A stretch of DNA of 64,000 nucleotides from PALSA-1006 sp037140475 (GCA_037140475.1 JBAXEJ010000002.1:16591-80590), one strand, 5' to 3'; shown: positions 44,002 to 53,716, counted from the first letter of the stretch. Made by a program: numbers and translations. Notes: generated by a model from the letters alone, not told the origin.

Positions 44002-44583
44002 ATGTTTCAAATACGAGTTCACGGGCGCGGCGGTCAAGGCGTGGTTACTGCAACCGAAATGTTGTCAGTTGCGGCATTTGAAGAAGGTCGCCATGCACAG
44101 GCTTTTCCAAGCTTTGGTTCAGAGCGCACGGGCGCGCCGGTGGTGGCCTTCTGTCGCATCGACGACAAAGAAATTCGCTTGCGCGAACCCATCATGGAAC
44201 CCGATGCGCTGATCATCCAAGACCCAACCCTGCTCCATCAGATAGATGTGTTTGCCGGACTGAAACAGGACGGCTATGTGCTGCTTAACACCAATCACAG
44301 CTTTGAGGAGCTTGGTTTGGCAGACATCCTCAAAGGGCGCAAAGCCGAACGCTTTTGCACCCTGCCCGCCAACGAAATTGGCAAAAAACACATTGGTCGC
44401 CCCATTCCCAATGTGCCGCTGATTGCCGGCTTTGCTGCGCTGTCAGGCATGTTTAAACTGGAATCCGTGGTATTGGCGATCAATGAAAAATTCTCCGGCA
44501 AAATTGCCGAGGGCAACATTGCTGCTGCGACTGAAGCGTACAACTTAGTCAAAGAGCAGATGAAGGAGTCAGGTCATGCTTAA
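44002..44583 (+). CDS. porG: 2-oxoacid:ferredoxin oxidoreductase gamma subunit
   Basis: A 193-residue gamma subunit of pyruvate/2-oxoacid:ferredoxin oxidoreductase. The N-terminal IRVHGRGGQGVVTATEML and FPSFGSERTGAPV are hallmarks. First gene of the operon porG-porA-porB-porD-like. A ribosome site AAGGAG precedes the ATG. It overlaps porA by eight bases. Confidence 0.93.
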   Translation: MFQIRVHGRGGQGVVTATEMLSVAAFEEGRHAQAFPSFGSERTGAPVVAFCRIDDKEIRLREPIMEPDALIIQDPTLLHQIDVFAGLKQDGYVLLNTNHSFEELGLADILKGRKAERFCTLPANEIGKKHIGRPIPNVPLIAGFAALSGMFKLESVVLAINEKFSGKIAEGNIAAATEAYNLVKEQMKESGHA

Positions 44584-45829
44584 ACAAATGGAAGGCTCAA
44601 AAGCCGTTGCCGAGGCGGTCGGACTATGCCGCCCTGAAGTGATCTGCGCCTACCCCATCTCACCGCAAACGCACATCGTCGAAGCGCTCGGTGAAATGGT
44701 CAAGTCGGGTAAATTGACGCCTTGCGAATTCATCAACGTGGAAAGTGAATTTGCCGCCATGTCGGTGGCGATTGGCTCTTCGGCAGCGGGTGCGCGCTCT
44801 TACACCGCCACCGCCTCGCAAGGTTTGCTGTTCATGGTCGAAGCAGTTTATAACGCTTCAGGTTTGGGCTTGCCGATTGTGATGACCGTTGCCAACCGCG
44901 CCATCGGTGCGCCGATCAATATCTGGAACGACCATTCCGATTCACTCTCGCAGCGAGATTCCGGTTGGATGCAACTGTTCGCCGAAACCAACCAGGAGGC
45001 GGTTGACCTGCACATCCAGGCTTTTCGTTTAGCCGAAGAATTATCAATGCCCATCATGGTGTGCATGGATGGTTTCATCCTCACTCATGCGTTTGAACGC
45101 GTGGATATTCCGTCGCAAGAACAAGTTGATAAATATCTACCGCCGTTCGATCCGCGCCAAGTACTTGACCCTGCCGAACCCGTTTCCATTGGCGCGATGG
45201 TGGGGCCAGAAGCTTTCATGGAAGTGAAATACCTTGCCCATGCAAAGCAAATGCAAGCCATTGATTTAATTCCACAATTGGCAAATGAGTTCAAGCAACA
45301 GTTTGGCCGCGACAGTGGCGGCTTGGTGCGTACCTATTTCACTGAAGGCGCGGAAACCATCATCATCGCGATGGGCTCAGTGCTCGGCACGATCAAAGAC
45401 GTGGTGGACGAAATGCGCGCCGAAGGCCACAAAATTGGCGTACTCGGCATCATCAGCTATCGCCCGTTCCCGCTGGCTGAAGTGCGTGCCGCGCTAGTGA
45501 ATTGCAAACGTTTCGTTGTGTTGGAAAAAAGCCTCGCGGTGGGCATGGGCGGCATTGTTGCCACCGACGTGCGTATGGCGGTGACTGGCACCGGCATCAA
45601 AGGCTTCACTGCGATTGCAGGTTTGGGTGGGCGTTCAATTCCAAAATCTTCCCTGCACAGCCTGTTTCGCCAAGCTGAAAAAGAAGAACTACAACCCGTC
45701 ACCTTCCTTGATCTGGATTGGGATGTGGTCAATAAGCAATTGGAGCGAGAAAAATTAACGCGTCGCTCCGGCCCAATTGCCGAAAATATTTTGCATGATA
45801 AAGGCATCGTGTCGGCGAAGTTTGGTTAA
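44576..45829 (+). CDS. porA: 2-oxoacid:ferredoxin oxidoreductase alpha subunit
   Basis: A 417-residue alpha subunit holding part of the active site and CoA/2-oxoacid contacts. Seen: GSKAVAEAVGLCRPEVICAYPISPQT, VESEFAAMSVAIGSSAAGARS, TASQGLLFM and the C-terminal LGGRSIPKSSL. Complete. Works with porG and porB; see porB for the damage to the set. Confidence 0.94.
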   Translation: MLKQMEGSKAVAEAVGLCRPEVICAYPISPQTHIVEALGEMVKSGKLTPCEFINVESEFAAMSVAIGSSAAGARSYTATASQGLLFMVEAVYNASGLGLPIVMTVANRAIGAPINIWNDHSDSLSQRDSGWMQLFAETNQEAVDLHIQAFRLAEELSMPIMVCMDGFILTHAFERVDIPSQEQVDKYLPPFDPRQVLDPAEPVSIGAMVGPEAFMEVKYLAHAKQMQAIDLIPQLANEFKQQFGRDSGGLVRTYFTEGAETIIIAMGSVLGTIKDVVDEMRAEGHKIGVLGIISYRPFPLAEVRAALVNCKRFVVLEKSLAVGMGGIVATDVRMAVTGTGIKGFTAIAGLGGRSIPKSSLHSLFRQAEKEELQPVTFLDLDWDVVNKQLEREKLTRRSGPIAENILHDKGIVSAKFG

Positions 45830-45839
45830 GGAGAAGAAC

Positions 45840-46841
45840 ATGAGCTTTCAACCCGTAAAGTTTTACCAAACTGGCACACTCACGGTAGGCAACCGCTTGC
45901 TTGCTCCCGATGAGCGCAGCGTGCAAGCCAACCAGATGCGCAGCAATTCGATCAATTCAGGCCATCGCGCCTGCCAAGGGTGTGGTGAGGCGCTCGGTGC
46001 ACGCTATGCAATCGATGCCGCGATGGCGGCAAGCAATAATCAACTCATCGCTGCCAATGCAACCGGTTGTTTAGAAGTTTTCTCGACACCTTACCCAGAG
46101 TCTTCTTGGCAAATACCATGGATTCACTCGCTATTTGGCAACGCGCCCGCGGTTGCCACTGGCATCGCTGCTGCAATGAAGGTGAAAGGCAAAAATGATG
46201 TGCGCGTGGTGGCGCAGGGCGGCGACGGTAGCACTACCGACATCGGCTTTGGTTGCCTCTCTGGTATGTTTTAGCGCAACGATGATGTGCTCTACATCTG
46301 CTACGACAACCAAGCGTACATGAACACCGGCGTGCAACGCTCTAGCGCCACGCCACCGGCTGCGCGCACTGCCACCACCATGCCAGTGGGGCCTGAGCCG
46401 GGTAACGTGTTTGGACAAGGTAAAAATTTACCTGAGATCGCGATGGCGCACGGCATCCCTTACGTGGCGACCGCTACCGTGGCTGATCTGCGCGACCTGG
46501 AAGACAAGGTGCGCCACGCCATGACTTTTCGCGGCGCTCGTTACATTCATATTTTTGTGCCGTGCCCATTGGGCTGGGGCGCAGCTTCGCACGACACCAT
46601 CCTCCTTGCACGACTGGCAAAAGAAACCGGCATCTTCCCTGTGTTTGAAGCCGAGCATGGCGAGGTGACGAACGTGCTGAAAATTCGCCATCGTCAGCCA
46701 GTGGATGAATATCTGAAACTGCAGAAACGTTTCGCGCATCTATTTGGAAAAAATCCGCATCTCGATGTTATCGCCAAAATTCAGGAGATAGCCGACCGCA
46801 ACATTCGCAAATACAAATTGCTGAATGAGGGAGAACAATAA
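45840..46841 (+). pseudogene. porB: 2-oxoacid:ferredoxin oxidoreductase beta subunit, interrupted by in-frame TAG
   Basis: A 334-codon gene, complete in frame from the ATG at 45840 to the stop at 46841, but with TAG at 46272-46274 (codon 145). The N-terminal half has CQGCGEALG and GGDGSTTDIGFGCLSGMF; then after TAG comes RNDDVLYICYDNQAYMNTG. The amber replaces what is normally Glu (GAG to TAG, one base). It sits inside the thiamin pyrophosphate motif (GDG ... N), so truncation would destroy the enzyme. Both sides are otherwise intact. Sequencing error, a recent nonsense mutation, or readthrough are the options. Confidence 0.85.
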
Positions 46842-48466
46842 TGGAAAAACCTTTTGCGATTACGCTCACCCCGGGCACGTCACTCACTAATCACACCGGT
46901 ACATGGCGCACTTCTCGCCCCGTGTATTTGGATCGCTTACCTCCGTGCAACAACGCTTGCCCTGCCGGTGAAAATATTCAAGGCTGGTTGTTTCATGCCG
47001 AGTCGGGGGACTACGAAAAAGCGTGGCATGCACTCGTTGAAAACAATCCACTGCCCGCCATCATGGGCCGCGTGTGTTACCACCCCTGTGAGAACGCTTG
47101 CAATCGCGGGCAAATGGATTCTTCGGTAGGCATCAATTCTGTCGAGCATTTTTTGGGTGACGAGGCGATCAAGCAAGGCTGGAAGTTCCCTGCTCCTGCC
47201 GCCGCTTCTGGCAAGCGCGTATTGGTGGTGGGCGCTGGCCCTTCTGGCTTATCTGCGGCTTACCATTTAGCGCGTTTAGGCCACCAAGTTGAGATTCACG
47301 AAGCGGGCCCCTTTGCTGGCGGCATGATGCGTTTTGGCATTCCGAAATATCGTTTGCCGCGCGAAATTTTGGATGCCGAAGTGCAGCGCATTCTCGATCT
47401 CGGCGTGACACTCAAACTCAATACTAAAATCGCCGACATTCGCGCTTCAATGCAAGCGGGGAAATTTGATGCGGCATTTCTTGCCGTCGGCGCGCACATC
47501 GGCAAGCGCACTTACATCCCTGCGGGCGATGCCACCAAAATTGTGGATGCGGTATCCGTACTGCGCTCAATGGAAGGTGAGGACAAGCCGATGCTCGGTC
47601 GCCGCGTGGTGGTTTATGGTGGCGGCAACACCGCCATCGACGTGGCGCGTACCGCTAAACGACTCGGCGCAATTGAAGCGATCATCGTCTATCGCCGCAC
47701 CCGCGATAAAATGCCCGCGAGTGATTTTGAGGTGGAAGAGGCGCTACAAGAAGGCGTGATGATCAAGTGGCTCTCCACCATCAAGCAAGCAGGCGAGGGC
47801 GAGATCACCGTCGAAAAAATGGCGCTGGATGAAAAAGGCTACCCGCAACCGACAGGCGAATTTGAATCACTCGCAGCAGACTCGGTGGTGCTCGCTCTTG
47901 GACAAGACGTCGATCTCTCACTACTTGAAGGCGTGCCTGATTTGGAAATCAAAGATGGTACGGTGCAGGTCGGCGCGAACATGATGACCGGACATGCGGG
48001 CATCTTTGCCGGCGGCGATATGGTGCCTTCTGAGCGCACTGTGACAGTAGCAGTTGGGCATGGAAAAAAAGCGGCTCGTCACATTAACGCGTGGTTAAAC
48101 GGCACAACGTATCAACCAGCCCCGAAACATGAGTTGGCAGAAGCGAAAAATATCAACACTTGGTACTACTCTGATGCGGATAAAACCGTGCGCCCGCAGC
48201 TCGACATTGCACGCCGTATGAGTAGTTTTGATGAAGTGCAGGGTGGGCTAAACGAAAGCAATGCGCTATTTGAAGCACGTCGTTGTTTATCGTGCGGCAA
48301 TTGCTTTGAGTGTGATAACTGCTACGGCGTGTGTCCCGATAATGCGGTGCTTAAGCTCGGTCCTGGCAAGCGCTTTGAATTTAAATACGACTACTGCAAG
48401 GGCTGTGGCATTTGCGTTTCCGAATGTCCATGTGGTGCCATTAAGATGGTAGCAGAAGAGACGTAA
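46841..48466 (+). CDS. GltD/NfnB-like NAD(P) oxidoreductase fused to 2x[4Fe-4S] ferredoxin
   Basis: A 541-residue protein. The N-terminal Cys-rich [4Fe-4S] region (CNNACPAG, CYHPCENACNRG), FAD site VLVVGAGPSGLSAAYHLARLG, NAD(P) site VVYGGGNTAIDVART, and a C-terminal ferredoxin domain (CLSCGNCFECDNCYGVCP and CKGCGICVSECPCG). It likely links the ferredoxin of the oxidoreductase to NAD(P)H. Overlaps porB's last base (TAATG). The frame continues open 48 codons past the TAA (to 48613), which may be chance. Confidence 0.88.
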   Translation: MEKPFAITLTPGTSLTNHTGTWRTSRPVYLDRLPPCNNACPAGENIQGWLFHAESGDYEKAWHALVENNPLPAIMGRVCYHPCENACNRGQMDSSVGINSVEHFLGDEAIKQGWKFPAPAAASGKRVLVVGAGPSGLSAAYHLARLGHQVEIHEAGPFAGGMMRFGIPKYRLPREILDAEVQRILDLGVTLKLNTKIADIRASMQAGKFDAAFLAVGAHIGKRTYIPAGDATKIVDAVSVLRSMEGEDKPMLGRRVVVYGGGNTAIDVARTAKRLGAIEAIIVYRRTRDKMPASDFEVEEALQEGVMIKWLSTIKQAGEGEITVEKMALDEKGYPQPTGEFESLAADSVVLALGQDVDLSLLEGVPDLEIKDGTVQVGANMMTGHAGIFAGGDMVPSERTVTVAVGHGKKAARHINAWLNGTTYQPAPKHELAEAKNINTWYYSDADKTVRPQLDIARRMSSFDEVQGGLNESNALFEARRCLSCGNCFECDNCYGVCPDNAVLKLGPGKRFEFKYDYCKGCGICVSECPCGAIKMVAEET

Positions 48467-48585
48467 ATCGTAGTCGTAATTACCCCCGAAGCTAATTTGC
48501 CTAAAACGCACGTCATGGCAGATGTAGCCGAACACTTCGGTGTTCCGGGTCAGTTAGTGAAAGCAGCTGGCCTCCCGGTACTTGG

Positions 48586-48636
48586 AAAGGGGACCCAATC
48601 TCAGACACATTAATTTGTGCCTGAGTTTCCCCCTTT
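48586..48636. repeat. nested palindrome, REP-like or terminator
   Basis: Outer arms AAAGGGG (48586-48592) and CCCCTTT (48630-48636), inner arms CTCAG (48600-48604) and CTGAG (48621-48625) and CAC/GTG. The core CAGACACATTAATTT resembles sequence I associate with REP-type transposon sites of other proteobacteria (recall, not a search). It may end the por operon; ATTTAATT follows. Confidence 0.5.
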
Positions 48637-48669
48637 ATTTAATTAGCATTGTTAAATAAAGGAATCATC

Positions 48670-49443
48670 ATGCTTAAAAAGTATTTCCTTATTGCAACAT
48701 GTTGTTTGATGTTTGCATCAAGTAGTTTCGCTGAAAACCTTACTATCGCCGCTGCGTCTGACATGACCTACTGCTTGCCAGAATTGGTTAAGGAGTTTCA
48801 GGCCGCGAATCCAAACAATGACATCAAAATAGTGTTCGGTGCGTCAGGCAGTCTCTTTGCGCAAATAAAAAATGGTGCGCCCTTTGATGTTTATCTGTCC
48901 GCAGATATGCAATATCCCACCGAGCTTGCCAATGTGGGCGCGGCGGATAAGGCTACCTTGTTACCGTACGCACGAGGTCATTTAATGCTGTGGACAGCGA
49001 GCGCCGCCATCAATTTGGACAAGGGCCTGAATGGATTGAAGCAGGAATCGATTAAACGGATTGCCATCGCTAACCCACAAACCGCACCTTACGGTCGTGC
49101 CGCTCGCGCTGCATTACAACAGGCTAAATTATGGGAGGATTTAATGCCGCTTTTGGTTTTTGGCGAAAATATTTCGCAAACACTGCAATATGCTGAAACA
49201 GGGAATGCTGATGTCGCGATTGTTTCGCGCTCTTTAGTGCTTTCACCCAAGATGGTCGGCAAAGGCCATGCGCAGGCAATTCCTGAGTCAGCCTATCCAC
49301 CACTAAACCAAGGCATGGTCATTACGAATAAGGGTATCGGTAACTCTCTAGCCATCAAGTTTGTAAAGTTCATGCCATCAGAAAAGGCCAAAGCTATTTT
49401 GGAGCGCTTTGGCTTTTCCATTCCTGGCAAACAAGGAAACTGA
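48670..49443 (+). CDS. modA: molybdate ABC transporter substrate-binding protein
   Basis: About 257 residues. Signal peptide (ending SSFAEN) then a ModA fold: AAASDMTYCLPELVKEF, FGASGSLFAQIKNGAPFDVYLSAD, and YGRAARAAL. Binds molybdate or tungstate in the periplasm. The start at 48670 has AAAGGA upstream; the ATG at 48649 lies before it. Directly followed by modB. Confidence 0.92.
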   Translation: MLKKYFLIATCCLMFASSSFAENLTIAAASDMTYCLPELVKEFQAANPNNDIKIVFGASGSLFAQIKNGAPFDVYLSADMQYPTELANVGAADKATLLPYARGHLMLWTASAAINLDKGLNGLKQESIKRIAIANPQTAPYGRAARAALQQAKLWEDLMPLLVFGENISQTLQYAETGNADVAIVSRSLVLSPKMVGKGHAQAIPESAYPPLNQGMVITNKGIGNSLAIKFVKFMPSEKAKAILERFGFSIPGKQGN

Positions 49444-49445
49444 CG

Positions 49446-50132
49446 TTGAATTTGGACGCACTATTGGCAGTCGAACTATGGGAAGCCATCTGGCTGACCT
49501 GCAAACTTGCATTCATCACAACAGCAACTCTGCTCGTTATTGGCATACCGCTGGCCTATTGGTTAAGTGCTACGCGTTGGCGAGGTGCGGTGGTAATTGA
49601 GGCAATCGTTTCATTGCCGATCGTGTTGCCACCTACTGTCATTGGTTTTTATCTGCTTATCATTTTGTCGCCGCAACATCCTTTGGGGCAATTGTGGCTT
49701 GATCTGTTTGGCTACTCCATAACATTCAGCTTTATAGGGTTAGTCATCGGCTCGGTTATCTACAGTCTGCCATTTGCTACTCAGCCATTTCAGGCTGCGT
49801 TTAAGAGTGTACCCAAGGAGTTAATTGAAGCCGCCACCGCGCTTGGTGCAAAAAAATGGCCACTGTTCTGGGTAATTCAATTGCGTGTGGCAAGCCCGGG
49901 CATTATGGTTGGCTGCATGCTGAGCTTCGCTCACACTTTAGGCGAGTTTGGTGTGGTGCTGATGTTGGGAGGAAGCATTCCGGGAGAAACTCGTGTCGCC
50001 TCAATTGCCCTGTTCGATAAGGTTCAAGCGCTAGATTATTCGGCGGCACATGCTTATTCGCTCGTGCTGCTATCAATCGCACTAGTGTTGCTGATCGGGA
50101 TTGGTGTCATTCGAAAAAAATTGGAGATTTGA
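49446..50132 (+). CDS. modB: molybdate ABC transporter permease
   Basis: A 228-residue inner-membrane permease with five or so helices and the ABC EAA loop (ELIEAATALGAKKWPLFW). Probable TTG start two bases past the modA stop. No modC ATPase follows; the next gene is on the other strand, so the ATPase must be encoded elsewhere or is missing. Confidence 0.93.
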   Translation: MNLDALLAVELWEAIWLTCKLAFITTATLLVIGIPLAYWLSATRWRGAVVIEAIVSLPIVLPPTVIGFYLLIILSPQHPLGQLWLDLFGYSITFSFIGLVIGSVIYSLPFATQPFQAAFKSVPKELIEAATALGAKKWPLFWVIQLRVASPGIMVGCMLSFAHTLGEFGVVLMLGGSIPGETRVASIALFDKVQALDYSAAHAYSLVLLSIALVLLIGIGVIRKKLEI

Positions 50133-50142
50133 GGGGCGGTGG

Positions 50143-50601
50143 TTAGTGCCCAGTTATCGTGTGTTTGACCATTCTGATGTGCGGGATGCCCACCTCCACG
50201 AATTCAACACCGTCCCGTTCAAAGCCGAGTTTTTCGTAAAAGCCAACTGCAGTCATCCGAGCGTGCATGGACAGATGAGTGATTGCTTGTCTCGCAAGAA
50301 AATCCTCTAGAAATTTGAGAAGGCTCCGTCCCCTACCTTTTTCGGCATGTTCCGGCGAAACTGCCATCTGACGTATTTTTGCTTCGGTAGATGAGTTAGC
50401 GACAGCGATAACGCATGCGAGAAGATTATCGTCTTGGTCAAATAGACCGAAGTGCATTTGATGTCTTTCTTGTTCAAGGTTCTCGTCGAAAAGATTGAGC
50501 CCAAGCGGTAAACGCAAAACCTCATTGCGAAGCTTGCACTCCTTCTGAAATTCGGGTGAGCCAAATTTGATCGCGCGGAAGGTTATTGCGGGTGGTGGCA
50601 C
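50143..50601 (-). CDS. GNAT-family N-acetyltransferase
   Basis: A 152-residue GNAT. AcCoA-binding motif A is RQMAVSPEHAEKGRGRSLLKFLE (Q/RxxGxG/A-type), and the C-terminal motif FYEKLGFERDG. It belongs to the ElaA/YdfB-like broad group; substrate unknown. Confidence 0.85.
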   Translation of the reverse strand: MPPPAITFRAIKFGSPEFQKECKLRNEVLRLPLGLNLFDENLEQERHQMHFGLFDQDDNLLACVIAVANSSTEAKIRQMAVSPEHAEKGRGRSLLKFLEDFLARQAITHLSMHARMTAVGFYEKLGFERDGVEFVEVGIPHIRMVKHTITGH

Positions 50602-50616
50602 AGGGAGTGAAAATAT

Positions 50617-51966
50617 TTAATTCCGCCGACGCCACCAAATAATTCCACCGACTGCAAGCAGTAGTAGTGGCAGAGCAATGACTAAGCCCACGCTGATAAC
50701 GGTGAGTGCGCGGGAACTGAAGGTAATCATGCCGTCTTTGTTGGCGCGTGGTTGGGTGATGATGAGTGCTTCTTCGTTGGTGAGCCAGTTCACCATGTTG
50801 ATGCCGAGATCCATGTTGCCGCCATTGCCGGAGTAGGCATTGGCGAGGAAAGAAGCACCGCCTACGACAACGATGCGCTGCTCTATGTCATTCACCGTGC
50901 GTTGCAGAGCAACCGCTAGGCTGAACGGGCCGGGGATGTCGTGATTTTTATCAAAGCGTGGCTTGCTGCCCTGCTTTAGTGGCGTGCGGCTCACCCAGCC
51001 ACGCGGCGCGGCCTCTACGATGATGTGACGTTGCCATGCGCTATTCTCTTCTCTCGCCAGTGAGCGAGCGTAAGGAAACACGGTGATCAGGTTAAAATTG
51101 TGGGTGACGGGGTGGATGGGATAGCTCGCGCTTAATGTCCAATTCGCAGGCGCATTCATTTCTTGTGCGGCGGGGTCAATGATGATGCCAGGAGAAAGCA
51201 GCAAACCAAGTTTTTCGGCAACAGGCTCTAAACCGCGCAAAGGTTCGGCATCAATTAGCCAGAGTAAATTGCCGCCGTTGTCGAGATGACGCAAAATTTT
51301 GTCAACCTCTCCGCCTAAGAGTTGCCCTTGTGGATGAGTGAGTACTAGCAGGCCGGCATTGCTTGGTACGTCAGGGGCGATGGTGAGGTTGAGACTACTA
51401 ATGCGAAAGCCGTTTTGCTGTAATTTTTTTCCGAACTCACCTAGGTCATGATTGGCAACGCCATTCAATTTGCGTTCGCCGTGGCCATCTAAGTACATCA
51501 GCAGTTCATCTTTGGAATGAGCTAAGCCAAGCAAAGCACTGGAGAGTGTTTGCTCATTAAGTGATGAAAGATGGACATTGCGGCCGCTGTACTCCACTAC
51601 CATTTCGCCATTATTTTGAATGGACGCTTTACGCATTGCTTCAGGCTCTTTAATGGGGTCCACAAAGGTCAGCGTGATGTCGGATTTGTAGCGCTGATAG
51701 ATGGCGATAAATTCGCGAATCAAGCGCCGCATGTCACTTTGCTTCACGTCTTGCTCAGTGATGTACACCGTGATGGTGACTTCTCCCGGCAAGCGCTTGA
51801 GCACCTCAACACTACTTTCTCCCAGGCTATTTAATTTCGCTTGGGTGACATCCCATTGTGTTGGGTGGTGTGCGACCCATTGATACAGTGTGATTGACGC
51901 GGTCAGTAGCAATAGCGTGAAGAAAGTATTTTTCAGCAAGAGAGGGGGTTGGCGCAGAAATTTCAT
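50617..51966 (-). CDS. GldG-like ABC-type auxiliary membrane protein
   Basis: A 449-residue protein with helices at both ends (about 12-32 and 420-442) and a large periplasmic domain of the GldG/ABC_transp_aux type (ITVYITEQDVKQSDMRRLI, LLVLTHPQGQLLGGEVDKI). It forms a set with the permease and ATPase at 51966-53638. Gliding is not implied; such complexes also occur in non-gliders. Confidence 0.85.
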   Translation of the reverse strand: MKFLRQPPLLLKNTFFTLLLLTASITLYQWVAHHPTQWDVTQAKLNSLGESSVEVLKRLPGEVTITVYITEQDVKQSDMRRLIREFIAIYQRYKSDITLTFVDPIKEPEAMRKASIQNNGEMVVEYSGRNVHLSSLNEQTLSSALLGLAHSKDELLMYLDGHGERKLNGVANHDLGEFGKKLQQNGFRISSLNLTIAPDVPSNAGLLVLTHPQGQLLGGEVDKILRHLDNGGNLLWLIDAEPLRGLEPVAEKLGLLLSPGIIIDPAAQEMNAPANWTLSASYPIHPVTHNFNLITVFPYARSLAREENSAWQRHIIVEAAPRGWVSRTPLKQGSKPRFDKNHDIPGPFSLAVALQRTVNDIEQRIVVVGGASFLANAYSGNGGNMDLGINMVNWLTNEEALIITQPRANKDGMITFSSRALTVISVGLVIALPLLLLAVGGIIWWRRRN

Positions 51967-52709
51967 TATGCGTAAACCCGGTTGTTGTTGACGCGACGAA
52001 TGGTCATCAGCAAAAACGTGGCGATGAATAAGACGAAATAAAGCAGATCGCTACTCACAATTAAACCGGCATTGAGACTTTGTGCATGAGCAGTAGGTGA
52101 AAGTGCGCGCAGGCCATTGCCGCTATCTACCCCACCAATATCGACAAGCCAGAGACCAAATGAGAAGGCTGTGGCACTCATGGCGGCTACAATAGGTTGT
52201 TGCGTAAGTGCTGAAAGATATAAGCCAAGTGAGGTGTAACTTGCGGTAAGCAAAATAAGGCCGACTGCGTTGGCAATGAGCAAGCCGTAATCAAGCTGTG
52301 TACCGAAGCCCACGATGGCGAGCATAGCGGTGCAACTGATGATGATAATGGTCATGAAAAAGACCAGACTCAAAAATTTTCCAAACACGATTTGGCTGCT
52401 GGAGATCGGTGCAGCAAGTAGTAAGGCGAGCGTTTGATTGCGTTTTTCTTCTGCCAGCAAGCGCATAGTGAAAAGTGGAATCAGTACCATCAAGATCAGG
52501 GCAAGCGTGCCAAACAGGGGGGAGGTAACGGAAAGCGTGGCACCGGGTACATTGGCAACCTGTGAGAGTTGCGCTTGCACTTGTAAGTAGGCGTCAAGAC
52601 GCGCCAAAAAAAACCAGGAAAAAATAAATTGCAGCGCAGCCAAAATAATCCAGGTGCTGGGAGCAGCAAAAAAACTACGGAATTCCTTTTGCGCGATGGT
52701 GAATATCAT
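51966..52709 (-). CDS. GldF-like ABC transporter permease
   Basis: A 247-residue permease with six hydrophobic helices, starting MIFTIAQKEFRSFFAAPSTW. It overlaps the ATPase gene by four bases and the auxiliary gene by one base, and so belongs to the GldA-GldF-GldG-type operon. Confidence 0.9.
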   Translation of the reverse strand: MIFTIAQKEFRSFFAAPSTWIILAALQFIFSWFFLARLDAYLQVQAQLSQVANVPGATLSVTSPLFGTLALILMVLIPLFTMRLLAEEKRNQTLALLLAAPISSSQIVFGKFLSLVFFMTIIIISCTAMLAIVGFGTQLDYGLLIANAVGLILLTASYTSLGLYLSALTQQPIVAAMSATAFSFGLWLVDIGGVDSGNGLRALSPTAHAQSLNAGLIVSSDLLYFVLFIATFLLMTIRRVNNNRVYA

Positions 52710-53638
52710 GCGGGCTCGCTTTCGGTAATGCGTGCATAAACCTCTTCTAAATTGCCTTTGATTGGTGCCAGTTGTTGTGCCTGCCAGCCACGCTCGGCGG
52801 CGAGAGTCAGTAGCGCTGCACTGGTGTTAGTTTCTAAGCTATGCAAAATGCGGAATCGAGTATTGGAAAGCGCCTCAACGCTAGCAATGCCGGGAATACT
52901 ATTTAATTCATCTAGTGACGGAGGCGCTAATAAAGTCACAATAAAGCCGGGCTGATGGCCATATTGCTGCATACGTGCGCTACTGTCGCTGTAGATGAGT
53001 CGGCCCTTCTGCATGATTTCAACACGGTCGCAAATATTCTCTACTTCGCTTAGCAAGTGCGTGGAGAGAATCACGCTGTGGTGATCGCCTAGTTCACGAA
53101 TGAGTGCGCGAATTTCTCGGATTTGAGCGGGATCAAGACCTACCGTAGGTTCGTCTAAAACGATCACTTCAGGACGATGGATAATGGCCTGTGCGATGCC
53201 AACCCGCTGTTGATAGCCCTTAGATAGCGTGCCAATGATTTTTTTGCCATTTTCCATGAGGCCGCAACGCTGCTTGGTTTCAGCAAGGGCTGCGGAAATT
53301 TTATTTTTTGCGATGCGATGTAGTTTGGCGGCAAAGACGAGGTAGTCGTCAACGCGCATATCACGATAAAGAGGAGGAGTTTCAGGTAAAAAACCGATGC
53401 AGGCTTTGGCTTGGTCGGGTTGCTTCAGTAAATTGAAGCCGCATACCTCGATTTCGCCGCTGTAGGGCGTTAAAGTGCCGGTCAACATTTGTAACGTAGT
53501 ACTTTTGCCGGCACCGTTGTGTCCGAGCAACCCAAGAACTTCGCCGCGTTTGAGTTGGAGCGATACATTTTGGACAACGTCACGCTGGCCGTAGCGGCGG
53601 CAAAGATTCAGGGCAGACAGAGTGATGGATGCGGTCAT
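52706..53638 (-). CDS. GldA-like ABC transporter ATPase
   Basis: A 310-residue ATPase: Walker A GHNGAGKST, signature LSKGYQQRVGIAQAII, Walker B VIVLDEPTVGLDP, and an extra C-terminal domain (about 230-310) as in GldA/CcmA. First gene of the Gld-like operon. Divergent from the TPR gene at 53717. Confidence 0.92.
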   Translation of the reverse strand: MTASITLSALNLCRRYGQRDVVQNVSLQLKRGEVLGLLGHNGAGKSTTLQMLTGTLTPYSGEIEVCGFNLLKQPDQAKACIGFLPETPPLYRDMRVDDYLVFAAKLHRIAKNKISAALAETKQRCGLMENGKKIIGTLSKGYQQRVGIAQAIIHRPEVIVLDEPTVGLDPAQIREIRALIRELGDHHSVILSTHLLSEVENICDRVEIMQKGRLIYSDSSARMQQYGHQPGFIVTLLAPPSLDELNSIPGIASVEALSNTRFRILHSLETNTSAALLTLAAERGWQAQQLAPIKGNLEEVYARITESEPA

Positions 53639-53716
53639 GCGGCTTAGATGGTTGTTAGTTAGGGTGAATATAACCTAATATGCCGTCTCGCACCAAAACC
53701 ACTGCTATCACGGCAA

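Noticed and set aside
46272..46274. TAG in porB as pyrrolysine codon
   Set aside because: No pyl genes or supporting elements seen in the window, and the residue expected there is Glu. Mutation or sequencing error is simpler.
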